From: Ruminococcaceae bacterium UBA3215
Lineage (GTDB): Bacteria > Bacillota > Clostridia > Oscillospirales > Ruminococcaceae
NCBI GenBank assembly: GCA_002363155.1
Contig: DEWH01000022.1
Coordinates: 1 to 57,766, forward strand
Length of the DNA: 57,766 bases
Reading direction: 5' to 3'
The notes beneath the pieces are model-generated. The model was not told where the DNA came from and searched no databases. It saw only the letters and a program-made list of their open reading frames with translations. Below are positions 16,681 through 23,775 of the stretch, piece by piece. Both the position numbers and the translations under genes were made by a program. The first letter of the stretch is position 1; each line of letters begins with the position of its first letter.

Positions 16681-18120
16681 TCAAGACTTTCTCGCATAAT
16701 ATTTCTGATTCGGGCTGGAAGGTGCTTCGGGAACAGAAAGCTGTATCAAGCCTTCATCTATCAGCGGCTGGACATACTTCTTTATCGCGTAAGTCACGGA
16801 ATTCAGTCCAAGATGCTTGGCAAGCTCGTTCCGCGTCCTCGGAATACGGCAAAAACCAAGAATATCAGTGGTTCTGTCGTCATAACCGGACGTACGTTCT
16901 GCCAGCAATCTGAAGCATACCGAAAACTCACCGTGCAGGGACGAAAACTCAGGCTCCGGCAAACCGTGAGCTTTCATTTCACGGCGCATTGTCGGAATCC
17001 CGGAATATCTGTTTTCCGTTATCTCCAGTGTTTCAAGCGCCGATGCGAGAACAGGATTTCTCGTATCGGGCTGTACTTTTCCGAGACTGTCAATGGTAAT
17101 CCTGCCGTACAGACCGCCGGGATTGCTTATTTCAAGCCTGTCGGTAAATATGCATAATCGTATCGGCATACCCTCGGTATGAATGCTGTAATCCCTGTGA
17201 ACAAGCGCGTTCAGCACAGCTTCACGGACGGAATTCATGGGATAATCGGTCTTGTCTCGCCGTTTTCCGGTATCGGGATCAATAATTGTGCGGTTTTTGG
17301 TGTTCTTGCGAACAAACTGTACTGCGGAATCAAGCATTTCGGGGATAGTTCCTTCTATTCGCTGATTGTCAATAAACCTCGAACCGTCCGTGTCAGTCTC
17401 GCCGATCTCTGTTCCGGGAATCGATACGGCTATTATCCCGAATTGAGGAAAGAAAGCCTGCGGATACAGCCCGAACAGCAGCTCCGCCGCGAGTGTGGGC
17501 TTGCCGGAGCCTGTAATGCTCATGAGTTCAAGTATAGCACTGTCATCAAGACTTGAAAGATTACGCTTGTGCAACTTTAGCTTTACAAGGTATTCGCCGA
17601 GTTTGGTGCTGTCCAGAGATGACATATCCGCACGTTCGGCGATGCGAATATCATCTCTGTACTTTTTTCGGTACGCTTCGTAACTGTAAACTTCATACTC
17701 AGTCATAGGTTTGTCGGCATCACCGACACGCACATACGAGCCTCTTATGCGACCTTTTCCCTTGTAGAAGCACGGGCGTTCTGCAACATCAACAGGCGGT
17801 ATTTCGGCTGATACCACGTTTTTCCCGTTGATCTCGGCAACAGTAAAAACTGCCCTTACCGCAGGCTCCATTTGCTCGCATTGTTCCATAACGCTCTTTT
17901 GCAGCGCCTGCACATCGTTAACTCCGGTGACTTCAAAGCCGTCCGATTCGCTGATGCCGAATATTATAATTCCGCCGTCATCCTGGTTTGAAAAGCTTGA
18001 AAGCGTATCATACAGCTTTTCGGGAGCCCCAGACTTGCTTTTCTTGACTTCTATAGTTTGAAATTCAGCCTGAACATTTTGAATTTTATTTATTATTTCT
18101 TTTAAATCTTTTTCAAACAT
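16681..18120 (-). CDS. AlbA_2/HATPase_c_4 ATP-binding protein with winged helix
   Basis: A 479-residue protein of the Schlafen-AlbA_2 type common on mobile DNA. An N-terminal AlbA_2 domain (about 15-135) includes EVKKSKSGAPEKLYDTLSSF and DDGGIIIFGIS. A divergent GHKL-type ATPase region (about 280-400) includes REAVLNALVHRDY, EISNPGGL, and the TRNPVLASAL and RREMKAHGLPEPEF motifs. A C-terminal winged helix (about 425-475) includes RTRNELAKHLGLNSVTYAIKK. It may be a DNA-binding regulator; repeated ATTTAAAAT sites in its own promoter would suit autoregulation. It lies 111 bp downstream of the large fusion gene on the same strand, but with its own promoter. Confidence 0.85.
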   Translation of the reverse strand: MFEKDLKEIINKIQNVQAEFQTIEVKKSKSGAPEKLYDTLSSFSNQDDGGIIIFGISESDGFEVTGVNDVQALQKSVMEQCEQMEPAVRAVFTVAEINGKNVVSAEIPPVDVAERPCFYKGKGRIRGSYVRVGDADKPMTEYEVYSYEAYRKKYRDDIRIAERADMSSLDSTKLGEYLVKLKLHKRNLSSLDDSAILELMSITGSGKPTLAAELLFGLYPQAFFPQFGIIAVSIPGTEIGETDTDGSRFIDNQRIEGTIPEMLDSAVQFVRKNTKNRTIIDPDTGKRRDKTDYPMNSVREAVLNALVHRDYSIHTEGMPIRLCIFTDRLEISNPGGLYGRITIDSLGKVQPDTRNPVLASALETLEITENRYSGIPTMRREMKAHGLPEPEFSSLHGEFSVCFRLLAERTSGYDDRTTDILGFCRIPRTRNELAKHLGLNSVTYAIKKYVQPLIDEGLIQLSVPEAPSSPNQKYYARKS

Positions 18121-18201
18121 TTAAAATTCACCGCCTTGCATTTTAGATTATAGCACCGAAAATTTAAAATGTCAATAAGAATTTAAAATCGGATTTAAAA
18201 A
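18119..18201. promoter_or_regulatory. Promoter and repeated ATTTAAAAT operator candidates
   Basis: Minus-strand promoter TTGACA (18175-18170), 17 bases, TATAAT (18152-18147). ATTTAAAAT occurs at 18119-18127 (touching the start codon), 18162-18170 (overlapping the -35/spacer) and 18181-18189, with a near copy at 18193. Confidence 0.7.
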
Positions 18202-18231
18202 TTTTAAGATTTGTTTTTAATGTTTTTGCAT

Positions 18232-21200
18232 TTATCGAATGTTTTCGATCAGTTCTGACGCAAGCAATTCATCGGTTATACGCAAAACACACTCATCATC
18301 TGAATTATAAAACAGTTCTCCGCTGCTGTACCATACGGTTTTTCCGTCTAGAATCACATTACTGTTTGTCAGTTTGTTCTTGGTGATGAAATCAATGTTG
18401 TTTTCTGCAAATATTGATATAAGCTTATTGTAGTAAGCTGTGTCTCCTTTTTTGATAATGATTTTAAAAACAATACCTTTTAAATATGATTCCTGAGCAA
18501 GTCTGATTATGGTTTTGATCTTGCCGGAGCCTATATATGATGCGGAAATATAAACAGATCGTTCGGCTGATAAAACATCACGAATCAAATCATTTTCAAA
18601 GTTTTCTGTATAGATAGTCCGGTAGCCGCTTTCATCATCGGAGTTACTGTTCAGCCGATAACCGAGCCCGGCATATCCCTTAAGACGCTTTTTATACATC
18701 TTTTCAAAGACCGGAACTTTTATATCAGCGTAATCGTAAACGATAACACTTGTTTTGTTATTATATTCCCTGTGTAGTCTTCCGACATATTGTGAGAGTG
18801 TACCGCTCCACGAAATAGGCGACACAAGAAAAAGCATATCGAGACGAGGTTCATCAAATCCTTCACCGACATATTTACCGGTTGCAAGCAGTATTACACT
18901 CTCGCTATCCGGTATATTTCTGATCCTGTCAAGTAGTTCTCTTTTTGACTTAGCGGTTCCTTGACCGCTTAAAACGAAAATGTGATCTGCTACGTCTTTT
19001 AGTATATCGTATAGTGTTTCCAGATGTGACAGCCTTTCTGAAATAACAATAGGATTGCGTTTTTGCTTTATAGCATCTCTGACATCATCGGCTATCATAT
19101 TATTACGATATGTGCTTTCAGATATCAGCTTATACATTTGTGTTATCGTTATATGATTGTCTGCGGTATCCGGACAGAATTTCGTAAATCTCGGCACTAG
19201 AATATGATCGAAACTGTGCTTAAGTGCATATTCTTTGGCATTTGCAGTATAACGTATTTTTCCGCATTGCATAAATATTATGGGTTGGTGACCGTCAGAA
19301 CGTTTAGGTGTAGCAGTCAGTCCATAAACGTATCCGGCATTTACCTCACGAAGTATAGTTTCAAAGCTGTATGCCGAAACATGATGACATTCATCGACTA
19401 TTACCATTCCGTAATTCTTAACAATGTCATCAACTTCATTATCGCGGATCAGCGACTGAATAACCGCAATATCAATAATTCCTAAACTGCTTCTTTTACC
19501 AGCACCAATTTGTCCGATAACTGATAATTGCTTTTTTCTGCCTTTTTTGTGCGGCTGTTCCGGCAACTTTTCATTTACAACGAGGAACTCAGACAATGCG
19601 TGCTTCCATTGAGATAACAACGCTTGCGTGTGGACTAATATCAGTGTATTAACTTGTTTTTCCGCTATTATCGCGGCAGCGGTAACAGTTTTGCCAAAAG
19701 CGGTCGTTGCAGCAAGAACACCACAATTATGCCTGATCATTTCATTTACGGCATCTGATTGATCGTTTCGCAGAGTTCCGTTGAATATAACATCAATAGT
19801 CCTGCCATAATTCCTTTTATCTGTTATATTGACTTTGCTGCAATTTCTTGAAACAATTCCATACAGATCTTCATAACAGCCCCGCGGCAGCATTATGTAA
19901 TTGTCATCTTCATCGGCAAGAGTTATTATCCGCGGCTTATCATGTGTGGAAAGACGCAGAGCCTGTGCTTTGTAAAAATCGGGATTCTTGAATGCCGCAA
20001 GTCTTTTTATCCTGTTCAAAGCCTTTTGTGATATATTATCTTTTCGTATATACAGCATATTTGCAATTACAATATTCACTGTTTCGGGTAATCCAAGCTT
20101 TTCATCGAAAAATATCTGTCTCTCCCACGGTTCGACATTTTTCTCTTCTGTATATAATTCACCCAGCTCGTGATTTACGCCTAAAAGGCTTATCAGTTTG
20201 TCAGCAAACTCATTGTTAATCTTCTTTACAGATGAAAGAAAACTCCATTGATCCGGATATGGGACAAAATCGTCATCAACAAAAACAGAATTTCCTTTCT
20301 TAACAGCCTGTTTCTGGAGCGGCAAAGCAATAAGATTTCCGTAGCCACCTTCAGGCATAGTATCCTGATTGGGAAACATTCTGTCATATGATTTAAACTT
20401 GATTTCATGTCGCTTGTTCATTGCCTCCGTCAACAGACAGCTTCCGAGCTTTCTTGATTTCTTTGCGGTAATCGGTTCTTCAAAGAATATCCATAAATGA
20501 GCACCCTCGCCGGAACGTGAGCGTTCTATATATGACGGAATATCCTGATCGTTGCAGGCATTTTTGACTGCTAATACATCATTTTTCCAATCGTTGTCAT
20601 CAAAATCTATTGCAAGAAACCATACTGTTTCATCAGTCAACATAGGGTATAGCCCTATAACATCACGGCATAATTCGTCTTTACCACAGAGGTGATCGTA
20701 AATTGCTTTATCTGTCAGCGCAAGCGGAGCTCTGTTCGGACACGACGGACACTTTACTTTCGACATATCACATATGCCCGGAATCCATTTATTCGCGCAA
20801 ACAGGTGAATATCCAGACCTGCCGGTTTTGGTGTTAAACCAACGAAGTGAATAGACATCATCTCTGCCTTTGAATAACGATCTGTAAAGTTTGATTTTTT
20901 CGTCTGGTGTGCTGTATCGGTTTATTATGTCTCCGGTTTCCGGTTCCGGTATATTATTCAGAAAATCCGCAGCCTCAGATATTTGTGCCAATGCGTTGAG
21001 GTCTTCCGATGCCGGAATACTATCAGTCGCAAAACTGCCGACCAACGGGTAAATATCTGTAACGTTTATTTCGTGTAATATGAGCTTAGCTGTATCGTAT
21101 GCCTTGTCGGGTTTTGTACTGCCGCCGGCGGTCAGGACAACAACGCCTTTTTTAGGTTTTGATATAACGTCTGCACCGCGTAAAGCTCTTGCGTTATAAT

Positions 21201-21498
21201 AAATCTGAAAACGGCTTGCAAGATCAAGTAGTTTGCCTGTGAGCTCCGAATAGAAAATCGGAGATGCAATTACTATGTTATCACATTCATCTATATTGCT
21301 GTACACTTCCTGCATATCGTCAGATATGATACAGCGTTTTTCGTTTTTGCAGGATCCGCAGTCTCTGCATGGCATTAAGTTTGCCGTGTAGCAGTCGATC
21401 TGCTTTATTTCTCCGGACAGTTTATTTTTCAGAGTTTCTATCAGAACAGAGGTATTTCCGTTCGACCTAGGCGAGCCGTTTATAATAAGTGTTTTCAT
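18232..21498 (-). CDS. Flavoprotein-AEP primase-SF2 helicase-PLD fusion (TOTE-like)
   Basis: A 1088-residue four-part protein. Residues 1-180 are an NADPH-dependent FMN reductase/iron-sulfur flavoprotein fold: NGSPRSNGNTS for FMN phosphate, and C44, C47, C50, C56 for a possible [4Fe-4S]. Residues about 195-440 are an archaeo-eukaryotic primase domain of the type Pfam calls TOTE conflict system. It has likely Zn ligands C234, C243, C250, C253, catalytic D298/D300 in IDFDD, and H334 in GEGAHLWIFF. Residues about 560-960 are an SF2 helicase: GKT 602-604, DECHH 702-706, TATPKR, QYVGRLHRE. The end (about 970-1088) looks like a PLD-type nuclease fold. It is probably a DNA-targeting defence or conflict protein. 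The flavoprotein fusion is the odd part. The gene is A+T-rich relative to the core genes. Confidence 0.85.
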   Translation of the reverse strand: MKTLIINGSPRSNGNTSVLIETLKNKLSGEIKQIDCYTANLMPCRDCGSCKNEKRCIISDDMQEVYSNIDECDNIVIASPIFYSELTGKLLDLASRFQIYYNARALRGADVISKPKKGVVVLTAGGSTKPDKAYDTAKLILHEINVTDIYPLVGSFATDSIPASEDLNALAQISEAADFLNNIPEPETGDIINRYSTPDEKIKLYRSLFKGRDDVYSLRWFNTKTGRSGYSPVCANKWIPGICDMSKVKCPSCPNRAPLALTDKAIYDHLCGKDELCRDVIGLYPMLTDETVWFLAIDFDDNDWKNDVLAVKNACNDQDIPSYIERSRSGEGAHLWIFFEEPITAKKSRKLGSCLLTEAMNKRHEIKFKSYDRMFPNQDTMPEGGYGNLIALPLQKQAVKKGNSVFVDDDFVPYPDQWSFLSSVKKINNEFADKLISLLGVNHELGELYTEEKNVEPWERQIFFDEKLGLPETVNIVIANMLYIRKDNISQKALNRIKRLAAFKNPDFYKAQALRLSTHDKPRIITLADEDDNYIMLPRGCYEDLYGIVSRNCSKVNITDKRNYGRTIDVIFNGTLRNDQSDAVNEMIRHNCGVLAATTAFGKTVTAAAIIAEKQVNTLILVHTQALLSQWKHALSEFLVVNEKLPEQPHKKGRKKQLSVIGQIGAGKRSSLGIIDIAVIQSLIRDNEVDDIVKNYGMVIVDECHHVSAYSFETILREVNAGYVYGLTATPKRSDGHQPIIFMQCGKIRYTANAKEYALKHSFDHILVPRFTKFCPDTADNHITITQMYKLISESTYRNNMIADDVRDAIKQKRNPIVISERLSHLETLYDILKDVADHIFVLSGQGTAKSKRELLDRIRNIPDSESVILLATGKYVGEGFDEPRLDMLFLVSPISWSGTLSQYVGRLHREYNNKTSVIVYDYADIKVPVFEKMYKKRLKGYAGLGYRLNSNSDDESGYRTIYTENFENDLIRDVLSAERSVYISASYIGSGKIKTIIRLAQESYLKGIVFKIIIKKGDTAYYNKLISIFAENNIDFITKNKLTNSNVILDGKTVWYSSGELFYNSDDECVLRITDELLASELIENIR

Positions 21499-21609
21499 AT
21501 AATCATATCAGCAGTTAAGATTTTCCGTGCAACGAGTTGATAATCTTTTTGAAGTCGTTATTACATTTTGCTTATCGGATCATATATTAAAATCATGACC
21601 ACCACAATT

Positions 21610-21638
21610 ATTGTATCTTATCCATACGTAAATGTCAA
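21610..21638 (-). promoter_or_regulatory. Promoter of flavoprotein-helicase gene
   Basis: Minus strand TTGACA (21638-21633), 17 bases, TACAAT (21615-21610). The leader is about 105 bases, with only a weak ribosome binding site. Confidence 0.7.
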
Positions 21639-21735
21639 TAGCAGAAAACTATTTTGTTTACTAAGCATATATGCTTTATTATTATATTGCTTGTTTTACA
21701 AAATTCATTATTAGGGCTCCGAGTTCCCTGATAAG

Positions 21736-21764
21736 AAAGCCGCGATGTCTCACCTCGCGGCTTT
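21736..21764. terminator. Hairpin after truncated integrase
   Basis: Perfect 10-bp stem AAAGCCGCGA / TCGCGGCTTT with a 9-base loop, 155 bp beyond the truncated integrase. The T run is weak on either strand. Nothing else is seen in 21639-21918. Confidence 0.5.
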
Positions 21765-21918
21765 GGGTAAAAATGTGCAGAATCAGCAGCCTCGCTCTCG
21801 GAATGCACTTTTTTACTTGCTTGCTGTACTTTGTTTTCTTAAAAGTATGCACCACTTTTTACGACGCGCTTATATAGGGGTTACCTGATTTTGGAACGCT
21901 GTCTTAGATTTCAGAGTT

Positions 21919-22407
21919 TCACTTTTCTGCATGCAAAGATCTAACTATTTGATATGTATCGTGCAGTCCGTAGAACTTCTTTGCGTGATTGAATATTGCT
22001 GAAAGCTGATTATGGACGGTTTTGAGATATACCGGTGAATACGGGTTCCCGTTTTTGTCTCTGCTTCCGAGAAGCTCATTCTGCCACGCAATTATGTCTT
22101 TTGGCTTTATCTCCGAGATCTTCCGGTTTTCAAAATACGGCAGTATCTTTGTGCGGATGATATGTTCCTTTGTGTGCCAAGTGTTTTCTTTCAGCCCGTT
22201 TTTCAAATCGGCTGTGTAGCTATCCACAAAGCTACCGAATGTCATATCAAGGTCCGCTGCCGCTTGCAGAAGTTGCTCGCGCTCCCATGCGAGTGCTTCA
22301 TGCTTGGTGGCAAACCCACGTTTCTGAGTCTGCCGCCGTGTTCCTTTCCAGTCCGTGTATCTGTAAACTGCTCTCCATGTGTTGCCGGTATCCTTGTATG
22401 CCGGCAT
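21919..22407 (-). pseudogene. Truncated phage-type tyrosine integrase
   Basis: 162 residues corresponding to the N-terminal DNA-binding domain (YRYTDWKGTRRQTQKRGFAT) and the core-binding domain (EIKPKDIIAWQNEL, YLKTVHNQLSAIFNHAKKFYGL) of the intact element B integrase. Similarity stops after FYGL, where the intact protein continues with ENPCHKAG and its catalytic domain. Here 13 unrelated residues and a stop follow. No catalytic Arg/His/Tyr domain is found downstream. The GGAGGGA ribosome binding site is intact, so a short protein could still be made and might bind att arms. It lies 15 bp after the excisionase-like gene. Confidence 0.85.
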
Positions 22408-22422
22408 TTCTATCCCTCCTTC

Positions 22423-22611
22423 TTATTCCGTCTGTTCGCTTGTACCGAAGAGCCTTTGGTTGAAGTATTTCCGGCTTACTCTCCCGGCGATCGTGATGAA
22501 CCCCTTCGCTTCAAGCTCGTCATTCAGTTTCTTTATCAGCTTGTAAGCGTATGGTATCGAAACCTCCAGTTCTTTTGCAACTTCTTCTACTCTGATGAAT
22601 TTGTTTGCCAT
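22423..22611 (-). CDS. Excisionase-like small HTH protein (element A)
   Basis: A 62-residue basic protein, MANKFIRVEEVAKELEVS then YAYKLIKKLNDELEAKGF. It has the winged-helix form of Xis/MerR-like helix-turn-helix proteins and resembles the 69-residue protein of element B. The ATG at 22611 was chosen for the preceding GAAGGGAG and because it begins the conserved core. It would direct excision with the integrase, which is truncated here. It is controlled by the promoter at 22698-22726. Confidence 0.75.
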   Translation of the reverse strand: MANKFIRVEEVAKELEVSIPYAYKLIKKLNDELEAKGFITIAGRVSRKYFNQRLFGTSEQTE

Positions 22612-22676
22612 AATCTCCCTTCCTTTCTTTATATTTGCATCAGATCTCTTGTAAATATCACCCCCAAGCATTGTAT

Positions 22677-22692
22677 TTAACATATATGTTAA
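22677..22692. promoter_or_regulatory. Operator palindrome O1 of element A
   Basis: The perfect 16-bp palindrome TTAACATATATGTTAA lies just downstream of the leftward -10. A 14/16 match (22778-22793) lies in the rightward promoter spacer. These are probable binding sites for the divergent repressor. Confidence 0.65.
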
Positions 22693-22697
22693 TACAT

Positions 22698-22726
22698 ATT
22701 ATACTAAACAAATTTGTATTTTTCAA
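22698..22726 (-). promoter_or_regulatory. Leftward promoter, excisionase of element A
   Basis: Minus strand TTGAAA (22726-22721), 17 bases, TATAAT (22703-22698). Confidence 0.75.
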
Positions 22727-22767
22727 TAGATTCTTACAAGAAATTAAACATTTTTGATAAGTTTTTC

Positions 22768-22796
22768 TTGACAATCTTTAACCTATATGTTATACT
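22768..22796 (+). promoter_or_regulatory. Rightward promoter with operator, repressor of element A
   Basis: TTGACA (22768-22773), 17 bases, TATACT (22791-22796). The spacer is nearly filled by the operator-like TTAACCTATATGTTAT. Confidence 0.8.
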
Positions 22797-22827
22797 ATTA
22801 TAAAGTAACCATTCAGGAGATGATATT

Positions 22828-23268
22828 ATGGCAATTGGCGAACGTATCAGGTCTATCCGCAACAAGCGCGGTATGACGCTGAAATATCTTGGTAAGGCAG
22901 TCGGCTTTGATGAAAAGACCGCTGATGTCCGTATGGCGCAGTACGAATCGGGGGTTCGCAGCCCGAAAGCTGATCTCACCGCAAAAATAGCGGAAGTCCT
23001 CGAAGTTGTTCCCGAAGCACTCAACGTACCCGACATTGAAAGCTATCGCGGAGTAATGCACACATTGTTTGCCCTCGAAGACAACTATGGCTTGCAAATA
23101 GACAAGCTTGACGACGAAGTATGCATCAGACTTGACCGAGACAACGGATCCGAGTTCCTTACTATGCTGAAGCTTTTCAAGGCGTGGGAAAAGCAGGCGG
23201 AGAATTACCGGAGTGGAAAGATAACCAAAGAGAAGTACGACGACTGGCGCTACAACTACAAACCATAA
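22828..23268 (+). CDS. XRE-family repressor (element A)
   Basis: A 146-residue regulator. Residues 1-60 are a Cro/CI-type helix-turn-helix (GERIRSIRNKRGMTLKYLG, MAQYESGVRSP), and the rest is an element-specific C-terminal domain with no protease motif visible. It is divergent from the excisionase gene, as in lysogeny-type switches. AGGAG precedes the ATG. A terminator follows at 23274-23308. Confidence 0.85.
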   Translation: MAIGERIRSIRNKRGMTLKYLGKAVGFDEKTADVRMAQYESGVRSPKADLTAKIAEVLEVVPEALNVPDIESYRGVMHTLFALEDNYGLQIDKLDDEVCIRLDRDNGSEFLTMLKLFKAWEKQAENYRSGKITKEKYDDWRYNYKP

Positions 23269-23273
23269 AAAAG

Positions 23274-23320
23274 TCCTCCCTCGATCGGATAGTCCGAACG
23301 AGAGAGGATTTCTCTCTTTA
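23274..23320 (+). terminator. Terminator after element A repressor
   Basis: Stem TCCTCCCTCG / CGAGAGAGGA (23274-23283, 23299-23308) followed by TTTCTCTCTTT. Confidence 0.75.
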
Positions 23321-23338
23321 TAAACAGATAAAACTTAT

Positions 23339-23366
23339 GTTGCCAAAACGTTGCCATTTTGTTGTC
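23339..23366 (+). repeat. Right arm-type direct repeats of element A
   Basis: GTTGCC at 23339 and 23350 and GTTGTC at 23361, each 11 bp apart. The first begins exactly 78 bp before the att2 core, the same distance as in element B. Confidence 0.65.
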
Positions 23367-23413
23367 GCGTAGTCAACAAACCGCGTGGTTAAGCCATTCA
23401 TTCAGCAAATGTT

Positions 23414-23432
23414 CTTACTCCCACTCCACCGT
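23414..23432 (-). other. att2: A/B junction with foreign guaA tail
   Basis: On the minus strand this reads Thr-Val-Glu-Trp-Glu-stop. That is a GuaA C-terminus like the resident Thr-Ile-Glu-Trp-Glu but with different codons. It shares 15 of 18 bases with the resident guaA 3' end and serves as the right att of A and left att of B. Confidence 0.7.
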
Positions 23433-23458
23433 CCGTACTTAAAATACGGTTATAATGT

Positions 23459-23473
23459 GCACTTATAATGCGC
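23459..23473 (+). promoter_or_regulatory. Left-end copy of element B operator motif
   Basis: GCACTTATAATGCGC differs in one base from the motif at 32252-32266 in the element B control region. The rest of 23474-23775 holds the arm repeats and no gene. Confidence 0.5.
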
Positions 23474-23529
23474 GTTTAATCCAAACAATCCAATTATTAT
23501 ATGTATTATTCTGCACTTTTAAAATTTTT

Positions 23530-23546
23530 GTAGCCAAATTGTAGCC
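23530..23546 (+). repeat. Left arm-type direct repeats of element B
   Basis: GTAGCC at 23530 and 23541, 11 bp apart, 113 bp inside the att2 core. Confidence 0.65.
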
Positions 23547-23775
23547 AGTCATTTGTTCATCTCAACAGATGTTCTGTCGATGAAACGGCAGAACTGAAAA
23601 GAATAAAGAGCCAAAACAGACAAATCCGAACCATAACGGCTCGGATTTGTTTGTTTTTTATTCAGGAAAGGCGAACTTTGGAGTTGTGATACTGATAGAG
23701 CATTGATGTAATGACAACTGAATAACAAAACAACCGGCTGAGTATTGTAATGGTACTCAGCCGGATATCTTTTGT

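Larger units (their letters stand above)
16474..23426. mobile_element. Integrative element A (guaA-type att, remnant integrase)
   Basis: About 6.95 kb between att-like cores at 16474 and 23417. Direct repeats GTTGCC, 11 bp apart, sit at the left end (16586-16602) and right end (23339-23366). Contents are an AlbA_2/HATPase gene, the flavoprotein-primase-helicase fusion, a truncated integrase, an excisionase-like gene and a repressor. Without an integrase catalytic domain it probably cannot move by itself. The boundaries are inferred from matched geometry with element B. Confidence 0.75.
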
